Source of the DNA: Paenibacillus borealis
Lineage (GTDB): Bacteria; Bacillota; Bacilli; Paenibacillales; Paenibacillaceae
Assembly (NCBI RefSeq): GCF_000758665.1
Contig: NZ_CP009285.1
Location: 7,316,001-7,380,000, forward strand
Length of the DNA: 64,000 bases
Reading direction: 5' to 3'
Shown one piece after another: positions 26,987-35,370 of this stretch. A program made the position numbers and the translations under genes. A model generated the notes under the pieces. The model was not told where the DNA came from, made no database searches, and saw nothing but the letters and a program-made list of their open reading frames with translations. Numbering within the stretch: the first letter of the stretch is position 1; each line of letters begins with the position of its first letter.

Positions 26987-27955
26987 CTACACCACCTTAA
27001 TGTCTAGGGACATCGTATGCTCCCCTCCTGAAATCTTATGGCTGCATTGGTCCACCAGAAACAGCTGGGTCTCAAACTCATCAAGTAAGACATAGATGAA
27101 ATTCCCGGCCCGGACCCGCATATCACCAATCGCCTGTACAGAGAGACTAAGCTTCTCGCGGTTATGCAGCTTCAGCAGATTGCCTGCCTTCTCCTGGATT
27201 TGCGCAGCATTCGCCTTGTCGTCCGCCTTCTGGTACAGATGAAGAATTCCCCAGCGTTCCACATTTTCCTTATCCGTTGCCGGGAAAAACTCACGTTTGC
27301 CGGTTTCCTCATTGTCTTGATAGAGCAGGATCGTATTGTACGTATCATCGTCAATGCTTCTTTTAAGCGAATAATCATACAGATAATGACCGGCACCAAG
27401 GATCACATTCAGCAGCATTGCCTGAGGCGCACGCAGGGTCAGCTTTCCGAAATCATCATAAAAAGCCATCAGCTGGCCCATATACTGCAGTTCGCTGCCG
27501 ACTGCGCCCATAATAATATCGAGCAATTTTTTATTGTCCTCGATCAGGGAGGGGATCGTATACTTCGCCGGGTCCAGCACTCCGAGCCGAAGGCCATAGT
27601 CTGCGGCGACTTTGCGGATCAGTTCACTTGCAGTAATATTCTGCAGCACATAGCTGCCGTTGCCCAGCAGATAACGGATCTGGTCATAAGCCGTCAGCTT
27701 AATTTCCTGATTCGCTCCCGTATCGATGCTGAAGACGAATCCGTAGAACACATCAATCCCGTCTTTCCTGAACTGCACAATATCCCCGTTACTGATGCCG
27801 AACTTCGCATGCTGATAAATCCCGCTGTCCGCCAGCGTAAGCTCGAGTGTGGCAGGCTTTCCGGTACGTGTGGTTTTCCATGAGATATCAGTGGCAATCC
27901 CGGAAACATCCCAGATCGTGCCTTCTTTATTGATTACTATTAATTCCATCGCCAT
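26987..27955 (-). CDS. xkdQ: XkdQ-like baseplate hub protein
   Basis: 322 residues. ELIVINKEGTIWDVSGIATDI at the start, LTAYDQIRYLLGNGSYV, ITASELIRKVAADYGL, and LLKLHNREKLSLSVQAIGDMRVRAG match the XkdQ/YqbQ family, the hub related to gpD/gp27. It would connect the tube tip to the spike. Tight spacing on both sides. Confidence 0.9.
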   Translation of the reverse strand: MAMELIVINKEGTIWDVSGIATDISWKTTRTGKPATLELTLADSGIYQHAKFGISNGDIVQFRKDGIDVFYGFVFSIDTGANQEIKLTAYDQIRYLLGNGSYVLQNITASELIRKVAADYGLRLGVLDPAKYTIPSLIEDNKKLLDIIMGAVGSELQYMGQLMAFYDDFGKLTLRAPQAMLLNVILGAGHYLYDYSLKRSIDDDTYNTILLYQDNEETGKREFFPATDKENVERWGILHLYQKADDKANAAQIQEKAGNLLKLHNREKLSLSVQAIGDMRVRAGNFIYVLLDEFETQLFLVDQCSHKISGGEHTMSLDIKVV

Positions 27956-27961
27956 GGCCTC

Positions 27962-28708
27962 CTACGACAGCTTAATCACTCTGCCGGGTTTGAGCTTCTT
28001 CAGTTCACTGTCCGGGATACTGTTAAGCTTTTGCAGAGTTTTGCTTTTGCTGCCGTCACCCAGGTGCTTTTGAGCAATGGACCAGAGGGTATCCCCGGCT
28101 TTGATGGTATAAGTGGAGGGGGCTGTCTTCTCGCTTGCCCGCTTCTGCTGCGTCTTCACTTCACCCTTGCTGTCGACCTTCATGGCTAAGGCCTGATAGA
28201 ACACATATTTTTTCAAGCCGATCGTATACTCGATATCTCCGGAAGAGCCCGCACTAAGCTTCCATGAGAAGCTTTCAATACTAACAGCCATATTGATGCC
28301 AATGTCCCCGGTAAAAGTCTGCTGCGCCTGCGTACTTGCCTGCTTCAGCCAGTCCGGAGTCTGCGTGTCCTGTACGTTCACTGCCTTCAGCCCTGAGAAA
28401 ACAAACCGGACCGGCCGGCGGCTCAGCATCCATTTGCGGATCAGCTCCACATATTCATAAGGCTTCAGCAGCTTGCCGGCATTCTCGCCGGAATACACCA
28501 CGAACGGATAATACTGTGCCGGAAAAATACTCTCAATGGTGATCTCCGTCAGCTTCGGATAAGCAATAGCATTGATCTCGCCAAAATCAACGACCGTATA
28601 GCTCTTGCTGTCACCGTTCTCTTTGATCTCAAGGGTCTCAGGGTTAACCGGAAGCCGGATCACCTCTTCATAGTTGTTGAAGCTAAGATAGAACCCATAC
28701 TCTTCCAC
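27962..28708 (-). CDS. xkdP: LysM-containing tail protein (XkdP)
   Basis: 248 residues from a GTG one nucleotide after the tape-measure stop; a longer frame would overlap that gene. N-terminal ~190 residues are the XkdP fold (IRLPVNPETLEIKENGD, YPFVVYSGENAGKLLKPYEYVELIRKW). A C-terminal LysM (YTIKAGDTLWSIAQKHLGD...LKPGRVIKLS) would grip the glycan. XkdP/gp53-like proteins sit at the tail tip. Confidence 0.9.
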   Translation of the reverse strand: MEEYGFYLSFNNYEEVIRLPVNPETLEIKENGDSKSYTVVDFGEINAIAYPKLTEITIESIFPAQYYPFVVYSGENAGKLLKPYEYVELIRKWMLSRRPVRFVFSGLKAVNVQDTQTPDWLKQASTQAQQTFTGDIGINMAVSIESFSWKLSAGSSGDIEYTIGLKKYVFYQALAMKVDSKGEVKTQQKRASEKTAPSTYTIKAGDTLWSIAQKHLGDGSKSKTLQKLNSIPDSELKKLKPGRVIKLS

Positions 28709-28709
28709 G

Positions 28710-30542
28710 TTACGTATACACCCCCTGGGCCGTAGAGACAAATTCCTCTTTCAGCTTTTGCCCGATCTTTGTAATGATGGAGTCAATATCGCCGGAGTTA
28801 TTAATATTACCGGTTGTTACCTGCACAGTTGGCGTCAGCTCGACAAAATTCTGTATCGACTGAATCTCCGCTAGCTCCCGCAGCATATCCAGATCATCGC
28901 TGGAGATATCCACCTTTTCATTAATGGAACCTACTTCGCCCACTTTGTTGACGCTGTTGATGTTCGCTGCAGCGGCTTGAGCAGGATTCTGGGATTTATC
29001 ATCTTTTGGCTTGACCCGATCCAGCTTGGTATTGAATTTTGCGGGGAGAGCTGATGCCTTGTCCCCATACTCCTTTACTGTTTTGGCGGTATCCACAAAT
29101 TCTTTCTTTTTGGTATTGTACACATCCTTAGTTGATGTAGGCTCTACCAGGGTACCTTGAGCATTCTTAACCATATCACTGAAGACATGCGGATTCTCTG
29201 CTTCAAGAAAGTTGGGTTTGAAATCGGCCAGAAATTCAAAACCGGGAAATTTGCTTAACCACCCTGCCATAACTTGAATTCCCTTAAGTACAAAATTGAT
29301 GCCTTCTGCTATAGCCTTTACGAACCCGCCTGCAAAGCTTTCAACACCTAACGCCATTTGGTAAATGAAGCCCAGGAAGTTCGTGGCCAGGTCATAAAAT
29401 AGCTTTTGCACAGCATATGTCGGATCAATGAACAAGTTACGGAAGAAGTCTGCAAATGAAACGAAGTTATTATACAGACCGATAACAAAATTTTCTATCG
29501 TTGCCCGTAGCCAGCCAAAAGCTCCCCCGATAAAAGCCACTACCTCGTTTACGGACACACCTGCTTGTTGAAGAATGTAGATAAGCAGCGCTACAGCCGC
29601 AACAATTAAAAGGATCGGCCACATGCCTACAAGCCACGCGGCAGCAAGATTATATAACTGCACAATCATTGCAGCTATGAAGACAATGGCAATGGCCGCA
29701 AGTATCGGCCCTACAACATCCCAGTTCTCCTGGAACGCTGTAAACATATACAAGATGCCATTTACAACTTCTCCAATCACAGTAGCTATTACCAAGAATG
29801 CATTCGCGATCAGATTTAGTGCAGTAGACATTCCTTCAGATTGAAATGCATTATTCAAGGTATCCAGAATCGGACGCAACGCAACGATGGCTTTTTGACC
29901 CATCATTTCAACTGCGCTATCCATGTTGCCCTGCAGCTTGTTCCATTTCCCCTTATCTTCTTCCGTTGCGTTCGCAGCTATCGCTTTCGTACCCAGTGAC
30001 TTAACCTTATCGAACACACCGCCAAGGTCCAGTGAACCCAAGGAATCCTTCGTCTTGGAGAGGAATCCCGGCTCTGCTGCTTTCCGCGCCTTTTCTGCTG
30101 CTTTTTGTTCCTTTTCTGCTGCAGCTTCTTTCTTCTTGTTCTGCATATATCCTATGGCTTTTTCCCCAACGTAAGTGATTAGTTCGAATCCGCCTACGTC
30201 CAGTGCCTTCATTATTTTTTGGACCTCACCCATAAATCCGCTCTTGGCATTCCGGACATCGTTATTATCCGGATCGTCATCGTTAGAACTGCCCGCGGAG
30301 CGTTGGGATCTGGAAGAGTCCCCTTCATCCGCCAGCCGTCTGGCTGCTTCCTGAGACTGCATGAACCCTTCCATAAAAGACTTATTTTTCTCCTCGTATA
30401 TCCGCTCCAGTATCTGCTGCAGATCACCCAGCGAGTGGCTGGCCCGGTTAAAATTCTGGTTCAGCCGGTCCCACTGTGAATTCACATTTTGCCAGACGGT
30501 TAATGCTGTTACGGGAACCAATGCTGTACTCGTAATTTCCAT
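28710..30542 (-). CDS. Tape measure protein, cluster 1
   Basis: 610 residues, short for the family (PBSX XkdO is over 1300). N-terminal coiled coil (LNQNFNRASHSLGDLQQILERI), an Ala/Lys/Glu-rich helical stretch around 135-165, and several hydrophobic segments (about 240-330, 390-430) typical of tape measures. The C-terminus is acidic and helical. Its place between the tail chaperone and xkdP supports the call. By the rule of thumb of ~0.15 nm per residue it would set a tail of about 90 nm. Confidence 0.85.
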   Translation of the reverse strand: MEITSTALVPVTALTVWQNVNSQWDRLNQNFNRASHSLGDLQQILERIYEEKNKSFMEGFMQSQEAARRLADEGDSSRSQRSAGSSNDDDPDNNDVRNAKSGFMGEVQKIMKALDVGGFELITYVGEKAIGYMQNKKKEAAAEKEQKAAEKARKAAEPGFLSKTKDSLGSLDLGGVFDKVKSLGTKAIAANATEEDKGKWNKLQGNMDSAVEMMGQKAIVALRPILDTLNNAFQSEGMSTALNLIANAFLVIATVIGEVVNGILYMFTAFQENWDVVGPILAAIAIVFIAAMIVQLYNLAAAWLVGMWPILLIVAAVALLIYILQQAGVSVNEVVAFIGGAFGWLRATIENFVIGLYNNFVSFADFFRNLFIDPTYAVQKLFYDLATNFLGFIYQMALGVESFAGGFVKAIAEGINFVLKGIQVMAGWLSKFPGFEFLADFKPNFLEAENPHVFSDMVKNAQGTLVEPTSTKDVYNTKKKEFVDTAKTVKEYGDKASALPAKFNTKLDRVKPKDDKSQNPAQAAAANINSVNKVGEVGSINEKVDISSDDLDMLRELAEIQSIQNFVELTPTVQVTTGNINNSGDIDSIITKIGQKLKEEFVSTAQGVYT

Positions 30543-30555
30543 TCATTCACCCCCT

Positions 30556-30738
30556 TCATCTCTTCTTCCCCTTGCTCCGGGCACGCTCCCGCTTCTCCTT
30601 GTCCACGCGCACAGCAATCATGGCATAGATCGCCGCACGTTCGCGGACGGAGAGCTTCATCAGCTCATGCGGCAGAATGTGCAGCTCGTGGAGGGCGTAG
30701 TAGGCCAGATTGGCCTCACCATCACCCTCGTTGATTAG
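30556..30738 (-). CDS. -1 frameshift extension of the tail assembly chaperone
   Basis: After a -1 slip at 30738-30744 the frame stays open for 60 codons, starting LINEGDGEANLAYYAL, containing HILPHELMKLSVRERAAIYAMI and ending in a basic tail SKGKKR. It has no start codon with ribosome binding site of its own. LSxRERAAIYAMI-type sequence is what is found in the 'T' part of G/GT chaperones (XkzB in PBSX), just upstream of the tape measure. The fusion would be about 200 residues. Confidence 0.85.
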   Translation of the reverse strand, partial: LINEGDGEANLAYYALHELHILPHELMKLSVRERAAIYAMIAVRVDKEKRERARSKGKKR

Positions 30739-31157
30739 TTTTTTACGTCATCTACCAGCTCGTTCATATCTGTGGCGAAGCCGTTAAGTGCCTGTACCCG
30801 CTCACCAAGCGCCGCAAATTCACCGGGCAGCAGCATTTTGCGCAGCAGTGATTCGGCCCCCATCACCCCATAAGAACGCTGCAGCTCGGTGTTCTTAAGA
30901 TCCGGATGCACTACGCTAGCCGTCATCAGCTTCGCCATATACTCATTGGGATCAATCTCTGTAGAGTAGGTACCGTTCTTTCCTTTGACCTTGCGGGTAG
31001 CAGCTTTGCGGCATTCCTGGTTCTCATCCTCATTCATGCTGCGCAGCTTCCACACGGCAGCTTTACCTTCCTTATCCTTGAAACGAAGCGAGACCACAAA
31101 CTCCTCTGTTGTATCGCATGCCGCATTTTGTGCAAAAAACAAACTTAATTCACTCAT
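30735..31157 (-). CDS. xkdN: XkdN-like tail assembly chaperone (G part)
   Basis: 140 residues. ELSLFFAQNAACDTTEEFVVSLRF at the start, KDKEGKAAVWKLRSM, ECRKAATRKVKGKNG and ASVVHPDLKNTELQRSYGVMG are XkdN-family features. The short form ends in DDVKN. In lambda-like and PBSX-like tails the G protein and its frameshifted GT form are made in a fixed ratio and load onto the tape measure during tube assembly. The ribosome binding site is GGAGGAAC. Confidence 0.9.
   Translation of the reverse strand: MSELSLFFAQNAACDTTEEFVVSLRFKDKEGKAAVWKLRSMNEDENQECRKAATRKVKGKNGTYSTEIDPNEYMAKLMTASVVHPDLKNTELQRSYGVMGAESLLRKMLLPGEFAALGERVQALNGFATDMNELVDDVKN
30738..30744 (-). promoter_or_regulatory. Programmed -1 frameshift slippery site A_AAA_AAC
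   Basis: Minus-strand zero frame reads GTA AAA AAC TAA, i.e. the canonical X_XXY_YYZ heptamer directly before the xkdN stop. Slippage restores a 60-codon open frame that ends before the tape-measure start. I see no obvious downstream pseudoknot; the adjacent stop codon may favour slippage. Confidence 0.88.
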
Positions 31158-31187
31158 GTTGTTCCTCCCGGATTCTTATTTGTATTG

Positions 31188-31228
31188 ACAAAAGAAGAGA
31201 CCCGCCGCCATATAATACGCCCGGGTCT
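31188..31228 (-). terminator. Intra-operon attenuator between tube and chaperone genes
   Basis: AGACCCG / CGGGTCT arms enclosing further GC pairs, followed on the minus strand by CTTCTTTTGT, lie in the ~107-nt gap downstream of the tail tube gene. A partial terminator here would make more sheath and tube than chaperone. Confidence 0.6.
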
Positions 31229-31264
31229 TTCCAGCTCTTGTCTATGGATATGCCTGCTTAATCT

Positions 31265-31735
31265 TTATTGGCCGGAATTTGCCGGGGCACTGAAGGGCTG
31301 TACCAATTCCACATCCTCAAATGTAAAGCTGACCTCTTCCTCTAGCGCATCCGACTCCGTATCCAGCGAGGCCATAATGACACTGTCCAGATTGACATCC
31401 TTCAGCATAATGCGCTGCGCGCCAACTGTAGAAGACGGGTCTTCATTCGTAACAATAATACTGAAATACTGGTCAATCCCTGTCTTCATATATTCCAGCA
31501 TCATCTGACGGAAACGGCTCGTCATGTAGAAAATCGTCATCGTACCGCTGCCTGACCATCCGGTTGCCTTATGCTGCACCCCGCGGCGACCAAGCGTTTT
31601 CACTTCCGCCTTCTGCTTCTCCACCGTGGCTTCCAGCGTTTTTACATAGAACATTTCTTCCGTCTGTCCGTTAATTGTGGCATAGGCCCGGCCCTCCTGG
31701 CCGGATAGCGTATCGCTGGCTTTCAAGAATGTCAT
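31265..31735 (-). CDS. xkdM: Tail tube protein (XkdM)
   Basis: 156 residues. FLKASDTLSGQEGRAYATINGQ, KQKAEVKTLGRRGVQHKATGWSGSGTMTIFYMTS (family signature over residues 38-75) and the beta-rich remainder match the XkdM/DUF2001 tail tube family. It forms the inner tube of the contractile tail and follows the sheath gene by 1 nt. Confidence 0.93.
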   Translation of the reverse strand: MTFLKASDTLSGQEGRAYATINGQTEEMFYVKTLEATVEKQKAEVKTLGRRGVQHKATGWSGSGTMTIFYMTSRFRQMMLEYMKTGIDQYFSIIVTNEDPSSTVGAQRIMLKDVNLDSVIMASLDTESDALEEEVSFTFEDVELVQPFSAPANSGQ

Positions 31736-31736
31736 C

Positions 31737-33059
31737 TTAAACCACCTTCACTTTCATATATACTTTTTCTACGGAATCCACCGGCTTCACAGCCACATCC
31801 AGCACAACACTGTCACTGTCCGCTCCGGGGGTAACTACAATATCGCTCTGTGCGTTGAAGTTCTCAATTGCCCCTAGGTTCTGCAGATCATTCATATAGG
31901 TAACGCACTGCGACCAGAACAGCGCACGCCCGTCTTCATTATTTGGCAATTTGCCAATGAAGTAATTCTCAAAAATACGCTTCAAATCCCCGGCGATTCC
32001 ATCCAGCACGCGCAGCACACGGTTTTTGGAGAATGCCTTACCCTTATCTGGTGAAAATGAAGTAAAGGTGTTGATATCCTGCTCTACCACAGCACGGCCG
32101 CCATTATACGTAAAGAGCAGTTCACCGTCTGTAAGCGCGGCTACGGTCTCGGAATGGCTGAAGCGCACATCCGCATCAACAGCGTCATCGTAGGCCTGAT
32201 AAGTCAGGGATTCGTTCACTGCAGCGGCGGCAGTAGCACCGGCTACCCAAGTCACGGCATGCGCTTTATCCACCACAGTCCCGTCACTCAGCACCACACC
32301 GTTTGCCACGCTGATAATGCCCTCATGATCAGCTGTAGCATAATCGGACAATACCGCCTGCACCTTCTTGCCTTCCGTATTGCGCAGACGCTTCACATAA
32401 GCACTATATAGTGCCTTGAGCGTGTTATCCTCGGATACCAGACCCACAGTCTGGAAGTCCTGAACCTCCAGCGCCGACAGGAAGTCGCTGTGTTCCGTAT
32501 TGGTTACCGTACCATTCGCACCGCTTACAAGCGGCATCCCAGCCGTTACCGTCAGCGCACCAGGTCCATTCGGTTTAAATTCTACATAGTCGTTTGCAGC
32601 CAGTCCGGCAGCCGTGGCTACTGTCTGCTTGTCCACCTCTGTATTCTCAAGCAAAGTCCGCACATCGAACTGAGCGTTGTCGTCGATATTTTTTTCGATA
32701 ACAATCTTGAGTGCATTACCGCGTTCTCCGCCATACAGCGCCGTAGCCTGCACCCCGTTATTAGTGACAGCAGCCTTAACTCCCTGATTCAAGCGGTAGA
32801 GCAGCAGCGTACCTGCCCGTTTCAGCACCTCTCTTACCGGCAGCAGCTGCGCATCCGTCAGATCAAACCCTAGCTTCTGCTTGAAATCTTCCTGGGCAGT
32901 AAGCTTAAGAATGACTCCAGCTTGTCCCCAAGGCAGCGTAAGCGCCAAGGCCGCCGTACCGCGTTCCCCCATTTTACCTGCGACGCTTCCGTTTGAAGCC
33001 ACATTTACGTATACTCCCGGACGCACCTTGTTTTGTGTTGTCCATGTTCCTCCAGCCAT
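31737..33059 (-). CDS. xkdK: Contractile tail sheath protein (XkdK)
   Basis: 440 residues, usual length. TWTTQNKVRPGVYVN near the N-terminus, GERGTAALALTLPWGQ, LLYRLNQG, and the C-terminal KNRVLRVLDGIAGDLKRIFENYFIGKLPN...RALFWSQCVTYMNDLQ are XkdK-type sheath motifs. The protein polymerises around the tube and contracts. Its presence makes the particle an R-type (contractile) rather than a flexible tail. ATG overlaps the preceding stop as TAATG. Confidence 0.95.
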   Translation of the reverse strand: MAGGTWTTQNKVRPGVYVNVASNGSVAGKMGERGTAALALTLPWGQAGVILKLTAQEDFKQKLGFDLTDAQLLPVREVLKRAGTLLLYRLNQGVKAAVTNNGVQATALYGGERGNALKIVIEKNIDDNAQFDVRTLLENTEVDKQTVATAAGLAANDYVEFKPNGPGALTVTAGMPLVSGANGTVTNTEHSDFLSALEVQDFQTVGLVSEDNTLKALYSAYVKRLRNTEGKKVQAVLSDYATADHEGIISVANGVVLSDGTVVDKAHAVTWVAGATAAAAVNESLTYQAYDDAVDADVRFSHSETVAALTDGELLFTYNGGRAVVEQDINTFTSFSPDKGKAFSKNRVLRVLDGIAGDLKRIFENYFIGKLPNNEDGRALFWSQCVTYMNDLQNLGAIENFNAQSDIVVTPGADSDSVVLDVAVKPVDSVEKVYMKVKVV

Positions 33060-33265
33060 TAGATAACCTCCTTAGTTAGATAAAGCTCGATTAATTGCTT
33101 AGCCTCTTCCAGGGTGTAGCTCCCGCTCTCTTGCAGAACTACTTCCAGTACATCTTTTTCCTTCGGCGTGAATACGACAGAACCCATAATCTGCTTTTTA
33201 CCAAAAGCATTCCGGCCTTCTCCGCTCCGCTTCAGCTCGCTTGCCTTCATTTCATTTGAACTCAT
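33059..33265 (-). CDS. Small conserved protein before the sheath gene
   Basis: 68 residues (MSSNEMKASELKRSG ... LYLTKEVI). The start is placed at an ATGA overlap with the preceding stop, with AGAAGGAG about ten nt upstream. Acidic, partly helical; no domain recognised. Small proteins at this position occur in PBSX-type operons. It is tightly coupled to both neighbours. Confidence 0.65.
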   Translation of the reverse strand: MSSNEMKASELKRSGEGRNAFGKKQIMGSVVFTPKEKDVLEVVLQESGSYTLEEAKQLIELYLTKEVI

Positions 33266-33684
33266 TTCAGCCATGCTCCTTCTGTGAAGTGACCCATCAG
33301 TTCTGCCTCATCCTGCGGTTGTTTCTGCTTCTGGAGATAGAGCATATAGTCCACTGTGAACAGCGGCCCATGTCCCTCTGTTCCTGCCTCCCACGACTGG
33401 CGAATCACCCGAAAAGAAGAATTCCCGCTTTCCCTGACCGCCAACGCTTCACACAAACCGTCCGCCATACTCTCTGCTTCCAGCAGGCTTCCCTGCTCAT
33501 AGCGGATACCGAAACGGTACACCGCCATATATCGGCCTTCCCGCTGCCGGTCGTACGTTGCCGAGATTAGCCCCGGTTTGAAGTAGGCTGACTGCGGCTT
33601 GTCCCCTTCCACATAGACAGGAATATCCGGATAAAACTGTGCCAGCGCATCTGTGATGTTCTCCCGCAATTGTTGTACAGCCAT
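33262..33684 (-). CDS. Probable tail terminator/completion protein
   Basis: 140 residues. MAVQQLRENITDALAQFYPDI, YFKPGLISATYDRQREGRYMAVYRFGIRY and GPLFTVDYMLYLQKQ fit the 'phage tail terminator family' found just upstream of sheath genes in Bacillota (DUF6838-like; family name from memory). Such proteins cap the tail end; in a headless particle this cap would be the physical end of the tube. GAGAGG precedes the ATG. It is the first structural gene of the cluster. Confidence 0.75.
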   Translation of the reverse strand: MAVQQLRENITDALAQFYPDIPVYVEGDKPQSAYFKPGLISATYDRQREGRYMAVYRFGIRYEQGSLLEAESMADGLCEALAVRESGNSSFRVIRQSWEAGTEGHGPLFTVDYMLYLQKQKQPQDEAELMGHFTEGAWLK

Positions 33685-33996
33685 AATTTCATTCCTCTCA
33701 AGATTAGTTGTGATAATCCCTCCCCCCTTCTGGAAATCACAAACGGATAGAATCCTGACAAGAATAATATCCGCCTTGTATTAGGCAACTGCTGAAGGAA
33801 CTTTCACCACGCTTGTGCCTAGCCCTCCAAGGGGCTGTATCTTGTAGAGCATTCATGCTCCTGCGGTGTCCTTCTGCTCCATTTGCCATGTTATAAATAT
33901 AGACCCTTTGAATCCTTGCGCAGACGCTATTACAGAGGAGAAAGGACTAACTTCCGGAGACCCTTGGGATGACAAAAGGATGTACCTGCGATCCCG
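33685..33996 (-). promoter_or_regulatory. Leader upstream of the tail structural operon
   Basis: About 310 nt without a supported gene between the arpU terminator and the first tail gene. TATA-rich DNA near 33890-33900 (minus strand TCTATATTTATAAC) lacks a recognisable -35, which would fit a late promoter that needs the ArpU-type factor. This is inference from position. Confidence 0.35.
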
Positions 33997-34032
33997 CAAA
34001 AAAGCCGCATCACCCATTGGGCAACACGGCTT
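33997..34032 (-). terminator. Terminator after arpU-like gene
   Basis: Minus strand: AAGCCG / CGGCTT outer stem with inner pairing (GCCCA/TGGGT) followed by six T. About 78 nt after the stop of the ArpU-like gene; it separates the early regulator transcript from the tail operon. Confidence 0.8.
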
Positions 34033-34110
34033 GCTGTATTTCTTATTATCTAAAATAACCGAATCTCCAGGCTATTACTGTGGAACGGTTAAGCTACAGA
34101 AGGCTGTCTG

Positions 34111-34596
34111 CTATTTCTCCCTGCTGGCCCCTGTTGTTTTCTCTAGCGTAGCTAATGATAACAGCTGCAGATCTGCGAGCGCGAGCGCCATCTTATAGAA
34201 CGCCTTCGACCTTATTTTCACATAAGTGTCCTTACTCACCGGGGGATCGAACACATGATTATAGATCGTGTAGTCATAGCTCTCCTCTCTGCGCATATAG
34301 CGCTCCCGTACAAGCTGCTGTTCTCTAAGTGTAAGCCTCTCTACTACGGAATCTATCATTGCACAATATGCTCTTCTTGCAGCAGGCACATCCACGTTAT
34401 GAGTTGCTATGGCCGCCGTCTGATCCGTAACCGAATTTGTCGCGCCATGGAATCTCTCCATATAAGAGTACGTAATCCCGGCCTCTTTAGCCTCGAAAGT
34501 TACAGTCTTAAAAATACGGTATTTCTCCAGCATATTCTCTATAGTGACCTGAGTAAGACGGCGGTCAAGCTCGGGCAGCGAAGCTAGAATCATCAT
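34111..34596 (-). CDS. ArpU-family phage late transcription regulator
   Basis: 161 residues from the ATG eight nt after AAAGGAG (a GTG nine nt earlier is too close to that site). The frame MILASLPELDRRLTQVTIEN, DSVVERLTLREQQLVRERYM and VSKDTYVKIRSKAFYKMALAL is the ArpU/RinA-like sigma-region-4-type pattern. These proteins switch on late (structural or lysis) genes of Gram-positive prophages. It is divergent from the XRE repressor and its promoter carries the same TTGGCA-N9-TATATT element, so it is the probable repressed step in induction. Confidence 0.85.
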   Translation of the reverse strand: MMILASLPELDRRLTQVTIENMLEKYRIFKTVTFEAKEAGITYSYMERFHGATNSVTDQTAAIATHNVDVPAARRAYCAMIDSVVERLTLREQQLVRERYMRREESYDYTIYNHVFDPPVSKDTYVKIRSKAFYKMALALADLQLLSLATLEKTTGASREK

Positions 34597-34703
34597 GTGA
34601 ACCACTCCTTTGATGTTGAACAGATTTGAGAACTTTATTGCGGACCTTTGCAGCGAAATGTGGTAGAATTTTACTTGTTCGTATATTGTTCGCCTTTTTC
34701 AAT

Positions 34704-34846
34704 AATATACCACTTATCTGCCAATTCCGTAAAATCCCATTTAAGCCCGTTTTAGTGCATAAACAAGCTATATTCATCACTTCTCTTACCTTTTGGCAAC
34801 AATGGCTGCTTTATTGTTTACCTATTGGCAAAAATAGCTTATATTA
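34704..34846. promoter_or_regulatory. Divergent control region with shared operator-like motifs
   Basis: Minus strand (arpU direction): TTACGG-N17-TATATT, -10 at 34704-34709 and -35 at 34727-34732. Plus strand (xre direction): TTTACC-N17-TATATT, -35 at 34818-34823 and -10 at 34841-34846. In both promoters TTGGCA lies exactly nine nt before the -10. A second copy of the xre-side motif (TTGGCAACAATGGCT, 34794-34808) is a 13/15 match to TTGGCAAAAATAGCT (34826-34840), 32 bp or three helical turns away. These are the likely repressor sites. Confidence 0.65.
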
Positions 34847-34881
34847 ATAGCAACAGCTTATTAGGTGATAAGGAGTGGTTA

Positions 34882-35328
34882 ATGATGGCAGAGGAATTTG
34901 GGAACTATCTGAAACAGCTTCGGGAAGACAAGGGGCTGACAATCAATCAGTTGGCATCCCTTGCCGGAATCAGCGGAGCACAAATTTCGCGGATAGAGAA
35001 TGGATTACGGGGTGTCCCTAAGCCGGCCACATTGCGTAAGATTGCTGATGCGACCGATGTCTCTTATGAGGAGCTTATGGGCCATGCCGGTCATTTAACG
35101 GAATCTGAGAGCAGTACAGAAGGTGCAGTGCCCGCATGGGCTACGAGTAAGGATAAACGGGATTTCCGCCAAATGCTCGAGGATGACGGTGAGCTGATGT
35201 TTGACGGAATCCCTCTGAACAAGGAAGATAAGCAGCGGATCAAGGATGTATTAACAGGTCTATTCTGGGAGGCCAAGCAGATGAACAAAAGAACCAAGCC
35301 CAAGCACGATTCAGGTACGAAGGAATAG
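34882..35328 (+). CDS. XRE-family repressor of tail cluster 1
   Basis: 148 residues from the first of two adjacent ATGs, six nt after AAGGAG; upstream in-frame codons overlap the promoter. N-terminal HTH_3 domain (FGNYLKQLREDKGLTINQLASLAGISGAQISRIENG), an Ala/Trp hinge around residue 80-90 (AVPAWATSKDKRDF) and a C-terminal helical domain found in repressors paired with ImmA-type proteases. By analogy with ImmR/ImmA of ICEBs1 it holds the operon off until cleaved. Followed by the immA-like gene. Confidence 0.9.
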   Translation: MMAEEFGNYLKQLREDKGLTINQLASLAGISGAQISRIENGLRGVPKPATLRKIADATDVSYEELMGHAGHLTESESSTEGAVPAWATSKDKRDFRQMLEDDGELMFDGIPLNKEDKQRIKDVLTGLFWEAKQMNKRTKPKHDSGTKE

Positions 35329-35370
35329 CCAGGCAATCATACAACTATTAACATGCTGCGGGTGAAGAAT

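Noticed and set aside
31185..31216. TTGACA and TATAAT on the plus strand, antisense to the tail operon
   Set aside because: Both hexamers are perfect but the spacing is 20 nt, too long for a sigma-A promoter, and no gene follows.
33567..33788. 73-codon minus-strand frame upstream of the first tail gene
   Set aside because: Overlaps the tail terminator gene in another frame and has no supporting start or similarity.
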